This document shows, piece after piece, positions 52,635 to 60,533 of a DNA stretch of 64,000 nt. Positions within the stretch are counted from its first letter, which is position 1; each line of letters begins with the position of its first letter. The translations under genes were made by a program, and so were the position numbers. The notes below the pieces were generated by a model. It searched no databases and was not told where the DNA came from. It was given only the letters and a program-made list of their open reading frames with translations. This stretch comes from an uncultured Clostridia bacterium (GTDB lineage: Bacteria; Bacillota; Clostridia; UBA1381; UMGS1253), in NCBI GenBank assembly GCA_934457145.1, contig CAKSHP010000002.1:62001-126000 (forward strand). The letters are read 5' to 3'.

Positions 52635-53662
52635 ATATCATCCCTCCCGGCGCTGCAAGCAAATTCGCAGGCGATTTTGCAAACGTTTTCTATATCGCTT
52701 ATATCCACAGTCTCTACCGCTGTGTGCATATATTTGAGCGGCACTGACAAAACCGCGGTTGCGGTTCCCAAAGCGGTATTTTGCATTTTCCAGGCATTAG
52801 TGCCGCTGCTTGAACCGTCGACCTCGGGGTGAACGGTTATATTATTGTTTTTCGCAATGCTTTCTATAAGTTTATAGAGAGGTTTTGAAATATTCGGTCC
52901 TATTGAATACGATGGCCCTTTTCCGAGTTCATAAGCGTTTTCTTTATTATCAGCAGTTACGCCGTGAGTAACATCTATTACCAGGGCAATATCAGGCATA
53001 ATTTCATTCACCGCAGCCTTTGCCCCGGACATATTAAATTCTTCGCATGTTGAAAAAAGATAATATATATCGTCATTTGTATTTATGTTATAAAGCATTT
53101 GAGCGGTTTTTAAAACTGCGCAAACACCGGCTCTGTTATCTAAACTTTTTGACGTATACCGATTGTCCGAAAGCTTGCAAAAGGCGCCGTTAACACTTAT
53201 ATAATCACCGACAGATACAAGTTTTGAAATTTCGTCTTTAGTATATCCGGTATCAATTGTTAAATCATCGATTGAAAAGGGTTTTTCATGTTCGTTTGCC
53301 GTTTGAATGTGCGGCGGCTTCGTTCCTATTATGCCCCAGATTTCTTTTTTTGCAAAAATCGTTACTTCGCTTGCCGGCAATCCTTTAACGTTTACTCCGC
53401 CAATCGGGGTAAAGTGAATAAAACCTTTTTCATCAATTTCAGACACCATAAGTCCTATTTCATCGATATGAGCGTCAAGCAGAATTTTTCTTTTATTCTT
53501 GCCGTTTCCTCTTTTTAAACCGACAACGCTTCCTGTTTTAGTGATATAGATTTCATCGCAATACGGTTTAAGCATATCCAAAGCGGTTTTTGATGCCGAA
53601 AATTCATTTTTTGAAATACCGCAGCACTCGCAAAGAGTTTTTAATGTTTCTTTTATATCCAT
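52625..53662 (-). CDS. M42 family metallo-aminopeptidase
   Basis: The metal site is complete: LLDAHIDEIGLMVS, KSLDNRAGVCAVL, FSTCEEFNMSGA, LVIDVTHGVTAD and VPLKYMHTAVE. The segment GVTADNKENAYELGKGPSYSIG is typical of the FrvX/YsdC group. The protein has 345 residues. It is the first of three tandem M42 genes, starting 22 bases after murD. Substrate preference cannot be read, though M42 enzymes mostly take neutral or acidic N-terminal residues. Confidence 0.93.
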   Translation of the reverse strand: MDIKETLKTLCECCGISKNEFSASKTALDMLKPYCDEIYITKTGSVVGLKRGNGKNKRKILLDAHIDEIGLMVSEIDEKGFIHFTPIGGVNVKGLPASEVTIFAKKEIWGIIGTKPPHIQTANEHEKPFSIDDLTIDTGYTKDEISKLVSVGDYISVNGAFCKLSDNRYTSKSLDNRAGVCAVLKTAQMLYNINTNDDIYYLFSTCEEFNMSGAKAAVNEIMPDIALVIDVTHGVTADNKENAYELGKGPSYSIGPNISKPLYKLIESIAKNNNITVHPEVDGSSSGTNAWKMQNTALGTATAVLSVPLKYMHTAVETVDISDIENVCKIACEFACSAGRDDIWF

Positions 53663-53684
53663 ATTTGCCGCTCCTTTGCACTTA

Positions 53685-55046
53685 TTATAAACTGTTTACC
53701 TCTTCTTTAAACACATTGCCGCGCTGCGCAAAATTCTTAAACATATCAAAACTTGCGCATGCGGGAGATAAAATCACAATATCTCCGGGGCCGGCAAGTT
53801 CTCTTGCTTTTAAGACTGCGCCGTGCATATCGCTGCAATCGTGTATATTATTCATTCCCGCATTTTTTGCAGCCTCTTTAATTTTTTTTGCGGTATTTCC
53901 CATAACAATCAACTCTTTAACATGGTCTTTAACTTCTTTTCCGTATTCGTCAAACGGAATGTGTTTATCATATCCGCCGGCTATAACAATCAGCTTTTGG
54001 TTAAATGAATGAAAACCCGCAATGGCTCTTGTGGGGCTGCTTGCTATAGAATCGTTATAGTATTTTACATTGTCTATCTCTTTTACAAACTCTATTCGAT
54101 GTTCAACTCCGCCGAAATTCTCTGCCACATATTCAATGCTTGAAATATCAGCTATATCATAAACCGCGGCAATAGCTGCCATATAGTTTTCAACATTATG
54201 CATTCCGGGAATTTTTATTTTTGCAATATCTAAAATCTTTTTTGAAAATGCATAAATTGATCCGTTTTCAAGACATATACCCTTCGGAAGTTTTTCTTTT
54301 CTTGAAAACATATAAACTTTGCCGCGAGCCTCCGATGCCATTTTATCGGTTATTTCGTTATCGTGATTTAAAATTAAAATATCGTCTTTGCTCTGATAGC
54401 GGTATATATTCTTTTTTGCGTCTATATATTCTTGCATATCCTTGTGCATGTCAAGATGATTAGGCGACATATTCGTAACAACAGCCACATTTGCCGATGC
54501 GCGCATAGTGTGCAGCTGAAAACTGCTAAGCTCTAAAACGGCAATATCGTTTTCGTTTATATTTTCAATTTCACCTATAAGGGGATTTCCTATGTTTCCG
54601 CCGATCCATATTCTATGCTTTCCGTCTTTTTTTAATATTTCGCTTATAAGCGTTGTTGTTGTTGTTTTGCCGTCACTTCCGGTAACTGCAATTATTTTAC
54701 AGGGGCAAAGCCCGAAAAACACCTCCATTTCGGATGTTACAATGCTTCCGTTTTTTCTTGCACATTCAAGTTCATACACATCATAGCGCATGCCGGGAGT
54801 TTTAAATATAATGTCTGCCGACAGGTCTTTTAAATAATCGTTTCCGAGTTTATATGTAATGTTATATCCGTCAAGCGTTTTCATTTCATTTTCGAGTTTT
54901 TCTTTTTCTCTTTTATCGCATGCTGTAACGATTGCTTTATTCTGACACAAAAATTTTATCAAAGGAATATTGCTTACTCCTATTCCTATAACGCTTACTT
55001 TTTTATCTTTAAGAGTTTTTTTAAATAATTCAAGCTTTTCATTCAT
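53685..55046 (-). CDS. murD: UDP-N-acetylmuramoyl-L-alanine-D-glutamate ligase
   Basis: MurD adds D-glutamate to UDP-MurNAc-L-Ala. The 453-residue protein has the N-terminal Rossmann domain (KVSVIGIGVSNIPLIKFL), ATP motif AVTGSDGKTTTTTLISEIL, IGGNIGNPLI, LELSSFQLHT, TNMSPNHLDMHKDMQEYIDAK and VEHRIEFV then SSPTRAI. ATG 55046 is chosen (GGAGAT nine bases upstream); an earlier in-frame start is not supported by the family. It is isolated from the usual dcw cluster and sits between spoIIE and the M42 genes, as in some Clostridia. Confidence 0.95.
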   Translation of the reverse strand: MNEKLELFKKTLKDKKVSVIGIGVSNIPLIKFLCQNKAIVTACDKREKEKLENEMKTLDGYNITYKLGNDYLKDLSADIIFKTPGMRYDVYELECARKNGSIVTSEMEVFFGLCPCKIIAVTGSDGKTTTTTLISEILKKDGKHRIWIGGNIGNPLIGEIENINENDIAVLELSSFQLHTMRASANVAVVTNMSPNHLDMHKDMQEYIDAKKNIYRYQSKDDILILNHDNEITDKMASEARGKVYMFSRKEKLPKGICLENGSIYAFSKKILDIAKIKIPGMHNVENYMAAIAAVYDIADISSIEYVAENFGGVEHRIEFVKEIDNVKYYNDSIASSPTRAIAGFHSFNQKLIVIAGGYDKHIPFDEYGKEVKDHVKELIVMGNTAKKIKEAAKNAGMNNIHDCSDMHGAVLKARELAGPGDIVILSPACASFDMFKNFAQRGNVFKEEVNSL

Positions 55047-55164
55047 AAATGCTTTATCTCCGTTTCTATGAAATTTACATATTATATTATCTGCCAATTT
55101 TTATAAAATGTCAATAGCAAACCGGCAAAAAAATAATTTTTTTAAAATTACTTTTGATTTATTA

Positions 55165-55190
55165 AAAAAACGGCTTAATCGCCGTTTTTT
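55165..55190 (-). terminator. Terminator after the small tail-anchored protein gene
   Basis: AAAAAACGGC (55165-55174) pairs perfectly with GCCGTTTTTT (55181-55190) over a 6-base loop; the minus-strand flank is T-rich. It probably separates the spoIIE unit from murD. Confidence 0.88.
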
Positions 55191-55208
55191 AACAAACCGT
55201 TTCATTTT

Positions 55209-55412
55209 TTACAACAGTATTTTCATTGCAACTGCAAACAACGCTGAAACAGCAAAAAAGAAAACCAGTAAAACCCGTGTGACTTTCTTTTTTGTGTTGT
55301 GATGTAACATGGAACTGTTTAAACATTCAAAATATTTCTTTTCATATTCGTCAATAATCCTTTGAGCTTGTGTGACAATATCAAATTGTTCGTTCTTTCG
55401 TCCGCCGGTCAT
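55209..55412 (-). CDS. Small tail-anchored membrane protein
   Basis: The 67-residue product has a soluble N-terminal helix (VTQAQRIIDEYEKKYFECL), a basic stretch NTKKKVTR and one C-terminal hydrophobic helix (VLLVFFFAVSALFAVAMKILL, 20-21 residues), so it should be a tail-anchored protein facing the cytoplasm. AAGGAGG lies seven bases before the ATG, a strong sign that it is real. I recognise no family. It lies between spoIIE and murD on the same strand with a terminator behind it, so a role in division or sporulation is possible from context only. Confidence 0.7.
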   Translation of the reverse strand: MTGGRKNEQFDIVTQAQRIIDEYEKKYFECLNSSMLHHNTKKKVTRVLLVFFFAVSALFAVAMKILL

Positions 55413-55507
55413 CAGAATGCCTCCTTAAGTATGCGTTTGCAGGTGTAAAAAGCATTAATTGCTTTTGAATATATTATTTTCACATCAAGCTCATGATATA
55501 CTTATAA

Positions 55508-57868
55508 TTACAAATTTTCTTTTAATTTAAACACTATTATGCTCATATCATCGCATATTTTTCCATGATTTCGAATTATTGCCTCTTTTAATACTATTTC
55601 GCATATTTCATCTGGGTTTTTGTTTCGTATTTCCCAAACGGTATCGCTAATCCAGTCGTATCCGCGTTTTAAATCGGAAACACCGTCGCTAAACATTACA
55701 CAAATATCATCTTTTTTTAGCTTTTTTGTAACGACTTTTGAACTTACATTATCAAGTATGCCTATAGGCATATTTGCGCTAAACACGGTTTCAATGTCAT
55801 TTTCATGAAAAATAACAGACGGCATTGCTCCGACTTTGATAAATTTTGCGCTGCCGTCAAACAAATCGATGATTGCCGCGTCCAGTGTTGAAAACACCTC
55901 GTTTCCGCCGGCTGCAAGAGCCGAGCTTACAAGCTTAAGCGCCTTTGAAACACTGTATTTGGCACCCAAAAGCTCTTTTAATATTTCAGCTGTTTTTTTG
56001 CTTTGAAATGCTGCTTCGTTTCCGCTTCCCATTCCGTCGCTTATTGAAATGAGAAATCTGCTGTCCGGCATGCTTTCTTTTATTATATAATCGCCGTTTG
56101 CTTCGTTTTTGTTTTTCTTAACCGATGCCGATGCGCAAAGCGGTAAAAACTTGTAGACCGGCTCTAATACCAAAGTTTTTCCGGGCTGATTTGATACGCT
56201 GCTTATTATATTCATGTCGTTTTCCAAAATTGATGAAACTATCTGCGCAATTTCGTTTTTCATTTTGAGATATGAATTTGTTTCAAATTTTATTTCCACG
56301 CAAAAATATCCTTTGTTAATCTCTCTTACACTTACACTGACCGCATCGGCTTCTGTTTTGCAAAGTTCGTTTAAAATCTTTGTTTCGAGTTTGTTTTCGT
56401 ATTCGCTCTGCCCCGAAAGTTCACACGAAAATTCCGAGCGAAGCCTTTCTAACATTTCGGAAAATTCTTTATACTGCGCAGAAATCATATTTCTTGAACC
56501 TATCATTTGTTTTTGCCAAAGCTCGTTGATATGATTTAAGCTGTAATAGTGATTAACACAGTAAGTAAAATCGGAAAAATTAATACATTTATTTCGAAAC
56601 TCCTGCGGAAAGTCGGATGCATCAGCATAGCCGTTTTCAAAAAATTTTTCATTGATTTTCGTAAGCATCATAGCTGTCTGCTCTTTTTCTTTTTCCCAGC
56701 AGATATTTTTCATTCCGCATTTTGAGCAAATTTTTAAAACAGCGTGATTTGCCGCTTTGTTTACAATCTCTCCTTCTTTTTTGTTTTCGTTTTCAGTGTC
56801 ATATGCCACAGCGTCTGAAAGTCGCATATAGCTTTGTGTAAGACCGGTTAAACGGTTGGTTATATATTCTTTTGTTTTATTCAGATAGGAAACTTCACTT
56901 GGTTCTATACAAATTCCGTCCGTAAACATTTTTATTTTGTCACAGATGTTTTTTGGTATCATCATAAAAAGCACTCCGCCGAGCACCATATTTAAAATGT
57001 TTGTGCTGTCAAATATATTTTCAGAAGCCAAAAAAAACGCACACGAGCCCGAAAGCAAAAATCCGGCGCAAACTCCCATTTTTCCTAAGTTTTTCACGCA
57101 TCCGCCAACAAAGCCGCAGAGTGCAAAAATTCCTACGGTATTCATTATATTGGTATTTCCGAGTGCGCAAACCAACCCTGCTGTCACTCCCGCACATGCA
57201 CCAAATGCAGCGCCGCGGTTTTGAGCCAAAATCATAACACAAACGCTGCACAAAACGGAACACAAATTTAAATAACCGATACTTACCGTGCTCCCTAAAC
57301 CGCACAGGCAAAGAGCAAAAACAAAAGTGAGGCTTAAAAGCTGCTCGTTTGTAATATATGAAAAGTATTTTTGTCTGTTTATGTATTCGGCGGCAGAATT
57401 AAACGCTAATGTAAAAAATCCGCACACAAAGCATTCAAGCGCAAGTAATAATAAATCATAGGTGAGCATATAGCTTGCAAGCGATACAGCAAATCCGCAC
57501 ACAAATAACGACAATGACATACAAACGGCGTTTACAAATATGTTTTCTTTTTTTAAAAAAATTTTGGTTAACGCAAAAATGCTTATGGCAGCTATGTATT
57601 TTATGCTTTCTGCATCTCGGTGAACTGTAAGTATTCCGAGGCACGCTCCTATAAAGGCAAAAATTGTTTTTTTGTTTTTGTATCCAGAAGCAAAAAACGC
57701 CGCTCCGAACGGACTTAAGCTCCCGACGACCACAACTCTTGATATCAAAAAAGAAACTATACCGATAATAATATCGTCTATCCCGGCTTTCGGAACCGAT
57801 GTTTCTTTTTTTTCAGGTTCGCTTATTTTTTTTACTCGTTTATATGATGGTATTTCAACGTTTGGCAT
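55508..57868 (-). CDS. spoIIE: Stage II sporulation protein E, serine phosphatase
   Basis: SpoIIE dephosphorylates SpoIIAA to activate sigma-F in the forespore and localises to the polar septum. The 786-residue protein has an N-terminal membrane domain with about ten helices (residues 40-320), a central regulatory region containing the cysteine motif CSKCGMKNICWEKE, and a C-terminal PP2C domain with ISDGMGSGNEAAFQS, TLDAAIIDLFDGSAKF and CVMFSDGVSD, ending ICDDMSIIVFKL. ATG 57868 is favoured by AAGGAG ten bases upstream. Its presence shows that the organism belongs to an endospore-forming lineage. Confidence 0.96.
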   Translation of the reverse strand: MPNVEIPSYKRVKKISEPEKKETSVPKAGIDDIIIGIVSFLISRVVVVGSLSPFGAAFFASGYKNKKTIFAFIGACLGILTVHRDAESIKYIAAISIFALTKIFLKKENIFVNAVCMSLSLFVCGFAVSLASYMLTYDLLLLALECFVCGFFTLAFNSAAEYINRQKYFSYITNEQLLSLTFVFALCLCGLGSTVSIGYLNLCSVLCSVCVMILAQNRGAAFGACAGVTAGLVCALGNTNIMNTVGIFALCGFVGGCVKNLGKMGVCAGFLLSGSCAFFLASENIFDSTNILNMVLGGVLFMMIPKNICDKIKMFTDGICIEPSEVSYLNKTKEYITNRLTGLTQSYMRLSDAVAYDTENENKKEGEIVNKAANHAVLKICSKCGMKNICWEKEKEQTAMMLTKINEKFFENGYADASDFPQEFRNKCINFSDFTYCVNHYYSLNHINELWQKQMIGSRNMISAQYKEFSEMLERLRSEFSCELSGQSEYENKLETKILNELCKTEADAVSVSVREINKGYFCVEIKFETNSYLKMKNEIAQIVSSILENDMNIISSVSNQPGKTLVLEPVYKFLPLCASASVKKNKNEANGDYIIKESMPDSRFLISISDGMGSGNEAAFQSKKTAEILKELLGAKYSVSKALKLVSSALAAGGNEVFSTLDAAIIDLFDGSAKFIKVGAMPSVIFHENDIETVFSANMPIGILDNVSSKVVTKKLKKDDICVMFSDGVSDLKRGYDWISDTVWEIRNKNPDEICEIVLKEAIIRNHGKICDDMSIIVFKLKENL

Positions 57869-58021
57869 AAAAATAATACTCCTTATCATTTGTTTTCTCA
57901 GACATTATACATTATTTGTTTTGCATATTTTGTAGCTTAATGACAGCAAAAAAAATAATTCGTTTGCCTGGTTCGACATAAGGAGCATTATTTTATATTT
58001 AATATTTTTTATTTTACAAAA

Positions 58022-58864
58022 TTATACTAATTCATATATATATTTGTGACCTTGCAATGCATTTTTTATAAGTATAGTTTCGCTTAATCTTAAAATTGTT
58101 TTTCCTTTTTTATCTGTAACCGTTATCATAATATATGCACTGTCTGATAAAAGCTTTAACACATCTTTGATTGCAGACGAGCCGGTTACTGCAATTTCTC
58201 TGACAGGCAGCACATTTGACCTTTCGAGTTTCTGCTCAGAATATAAAAGCAGTTTTGAAAAAGCAAGCGCAGCCGAATTTTTTTGTTCGCTGACAGAGTA
58301 TATAAGAAAACAGCACAAAACCACAATTGATATATTAAAACGCAAAATTAGGATTGCACAAAAAATAAACACGCACACTGCCAAAACAAAAAACTGTGAA
58401 ACCCAAATGCTTATATTTACGGCTTTGTAATGTCCTGTTTTTTCCTCAATCATCCGATTAAAAATTCTTCCTCCATCGAGCGGATAAATCGGCAGAATAT
58501 TTATTATAAATATTGATAGGTTTGCCGCCAGTGCATAATTTGTCATCTCAAAGGCAAAACCATTAATTTTTAAATATAAAATTACTAAGAAAAGCAAAGC
58601 GTTCGCAACAGGTCCCGCTGTACAAAATAAAATTTCGTTGGCATAAGAAAGGTTATTTGTTGTTTTAATATTTATGCCAAACGGAAGTATAACAATTCTG
58701 TCTATCTGTATATTAAGCTTGTTTGCCGCTGCAATGTGAAAAAGCTCATGCAGGGCAAGCGATAAATAAGAAACAATAAAAATTTTTATTGCTCCGCAGA
58801 AAATACATATAAAAATGAGAGACAGTGTAAACAGGCTTATATAAACTTTTTTAATTTTAATCAT
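58022..58864 (-). CDS. spoIVFB: SpoIVFB-like M50 intramembrane metalloprotease
   Basis: The zinc motif HELFH (in LSLALHELFHIAAANKL) and the third ligand in NILPIYPLDGGRIFNRM identify a site-2 protease. The 280-residue protein has four to six membrane helices and a C-terminal CBS-like half domain (residues about 210-280), the usual SpoIVFB layout. SpoIVFB cleaves pro-sigma-K in the mother cell. It overlaps the short upstream gene by eight bases and lacks its own strong binding site, so translation is probably coupled. It is followed by spoIIE after about 150 bases. Confidence 0.88.
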   Translation of the reverse strand: MIKIKKVYISLFTLSLIFICIFCGAIKIFIVSYLSLALHELFHIAAANKLNIQIDRIVILPFGINIKTTNNLSYANEILFCTAGPVANALLFLVILYLKINGFAFEMTNYALAANLSIFIINILPIYPLDGGRIFNRMIEEKTGHYKAVNISIWVSQFFVLAVCVFIFCAILILRFNISIVVLCCFLIYSVSEQKNSAALAFSKLLLYSEQKLERSNVLPVREIAVTGSSAIKDVLKLLSDSAYIMITVTDKKGKTILRLSETILIKNALQGHKYIYELV

Positions 58865-59087
58865 TTATTATGCTTGAAATCCTGTGAAAAAAATTTGTGC
58901 AGTCGTCTGTTTTAAAATCTGATTTAACTATATAATACACTCCGCTTTTTATTTTTTGCACATTCGGATTTTCTATGTATTTAACGCATAAAACCGCAGC
59001 TGCAATTATAAGTGAAAATAAAAGCCTTATTCCAAGTGTGTTTGATTTTTGGGGCGTATTTTTGCTGTTTCTTTTAATGTTAGTCAC
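58857..59087 (-). CDS. Short membrane protein in the SpoIVFA position
   Basis: The product (76 residues from GTG 59087, AAAGG ten bases upstream; 82 from ATG 59105, without a binding site) has a basic N-terminus (NIKRNSKNTPQKSN), one membrane helix (LLFSLIIAAAVLCVKYI) and a 35-residue extracytoplasmic tail (KSGVYYIVKSDFKTDDCTNFF). SpoIVFA, the usual partner encoded just before spoIVFB, has this start but adds a LytM/M23-like domain, which is missing here. It may be a minimal SpoIVFA or an unrelated protein; the overlap with spoIVFB supports a functional link. Confidence 0.65.
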   Translation of the reverse strand: MTNIKRNSKNTPQKSNTLGIRLLFSLIIAAAVLCVKYIENPNVQKIKSGVYYIVKSDFKTDDCTNFFHRISSIIND

Positions 59088-59154
59088 TTTAATACAACCT
59101 TTCATATATGTATTTGTATTAAAGTATATTAAAAAAACTTTTTATCTATTACTA

Positions 59155-59907
59155 TTATTTATATGCAAACGCAATAATGCTTCCGACATCCGTAAGATTG
59201 GTATTGCTTAAATTTTCGGGGTAAATATTATAATTTCTTAAAAACTGTCGTATTTGCAAAGCATCGGGATGAAATTTAAGATTGCCGCAAAAAGCCATAA
59301 TATCTTTTGACAAAAGTCCCGTTGCTCCGCCGATAAAACCATAGTTATACTTTTTTATTTCTATACCTCCGCTTTGTATTTTTAAAACATCAAAACCGTT
59401 TTTTACAGCTGTTTTGCATATTTTTTCGTCAGAAGTTATGATTGCATTTTTATTTACAACGCATATGCTGCATTTTGCATACCCCTGGTTTATATTAATT
59501 TTTTTTGCATAAATGTCATCTGCGTAATCCAAAATAGTTTTATCGGTAATTTTTAAATTTGCAAACAAAAAATTGCCGACGCGCGCGCTGTTATAAAGAC
59601 AGTCTCCGGGATACGTGTCGCACACAGCATTTAAACCGCGCGTTAAAACAGCACCGGTATTGTTTAAACTTTCCTTTATATAATCATATATTGTTGGCTC
59701 ACAAACAAAATATTTTCCGCCCAGATGATGTATAAGAATATCGGCGTGGGAGCAAACAGGAGTGGTTATATTTTTTGCGCGTTTTACCAAAATCGGTTTT
59801 ATATCCATATTTTCAAGCGATTTTAAAATGTCTGCCGGTGCATCGCAACTTATAAATACATAGCCGGCTTTTCTTTCCGGAAGATTAGGGTTTTCTATAA
59901 ATTCCAT
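59155..59907 (-). CDS. DUF6873-like protein (guanidine-modifying-enzyme fold)
   Basis: The 250-residue protein matches my memory of the clostridial family DUF6873, predicted to have the GME fold of arginine deiminases: ILIHHLGGKYFVCEP, DTYPGDCLYNSARVGNFL, NINQGYAKCSICVVNKNAI, ITSDEKICKTA and a C-terminal FIGGATGLLSKDIMAFCGNL followed by FHPDALQIRQFL. The conserved Cys and acidic residues of true deiminases are not all obvious. Function is unknown. ATG 59907 has GGAG six bases upstream. It lies next to the spoIVFB unit on the same strand. Confidence 0.78.
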   Translation of the reverse strand: MEFIENPNLPERKAGYVFISCDAPADILKSLENMDIKPILVKRAKNITTPVCSHADILIHHLGGKYFVCEPTIYDYIKESLNNTGAVLTRGLNAVCDTYPGDCLYNSARVGNFLFANLKITDKTILDYADDIYAKKININQGYAKCSICVVNKNAIITSDEKICKTAVKNGFDVLKIQSGGIEIKKYNYGFIGGATGLLSKDIMAFCGNLKFHPDALQIRQFLRNYNIYPENLSNTNLTDVGSIIAFAYK

Positions 59908-59999
59908 ACGTTTCTCCATAAAATCAGTGTATATTTTTTAAGTAACATAATTCGACTTTTTGCATAAAATATATCATAAAGCAGCAAACTAACAAACAC

Positions 60000-60142
60000 C
60001 GGCTGTTTTTTTACTCCTTAAAACAGCCGTTTATATACCCGTGTGCAGATAGGTTTACTTGTCTGCACACGGCTTTATTTTTGACGTTTTTATTATATAC
60101 AAAATCAGGCTGAGGCAAAATAAGTTTTTGCTCAGCCTGATT
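60000..60142. repeat. Three successive strong hairpins downstream of ireB
   Basis: Hairpin 1 pairs CGGCTGTTTT (60000-60009) with AAAACAGCCG (60020-60029). Hairpin 2 pairs CCGTGTGCAGA (60039-60049) with TCTGCACACGG (60062-60072), with a T-rich plus-strand tail CTTTATTTTT. Hairpin 3 pairs AATCAGGCTGAG (60103-60114) with CTCAGCCTGATT (60131-60142) and ends ireB on the minus strand (TTTTGTA flank). Hairpin 3 is a terminator; the others are unexplained. Confidence 0.8.
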
Positions 60143-60159
60143 AATTTTAAACATAAATT

Positions 60160-60417
60160 TTAAAGCGCTGTTTTGATATATTGATTAACAAGCTCTTCTA
60201 AAACCTCATCGCGTTCAATGCGGCTTATTAATCCTCTTGCGTTATTATAGCTTGTAATATAAGTGGGATCTCCTGACAAAATATACCCGGTTATCTGACT
60301 TACAGGATTATACCCCTTAACCATCAGCGCTCTGTACACTTCAGACATGATTTCTCTTACTTCTTTAGTGCGCTCCGGATCCCGATTGTCAAATTTCATT
60401 GTTTCGTTAATTGCCAT
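60160..60417 (-). CDS. ireB: IreB family regulatory phosphoprotein (DUF965)
   Basis: The 85-residue protein is strongly conserved: ETMKFDNRDPERTKEVREIM, VYRALMVKGYNPVSQITGYI, LSGDPTYITSYNNARGLI and RIERDEVLEELVNQYI. In Enterococcus faecalis IreB is phosphorylated on N-terminal threonines by the kinase IreK and modulates cephalosporin resistance; Thr6 of the family TM-F motif is kept. GGGGG precedes the ATG. In many Firmicutes it neighbours alaS and the ruvX-like nuclease gene; here it lies downstream of pheST. Confidence 0.95.
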   Translation of the reverse strand: MAINETMKFDNRDPERTKEVREIMSEVYRALMVKGYNPVSQITGYILSGDPTYITSYNNARGLISRIERDEVLEELVNQYIKTAL

Positions 60418-60533
60418 AATATATACCCCCTTTTACAAGTTCGCTTTAAGTATACCACATAAAAAAACTAAATTCAAGTAAAGTTAAAAATTTGTTTCTT
60501 ATTTTACAAATAATTAATAATTACTTTATTTTA

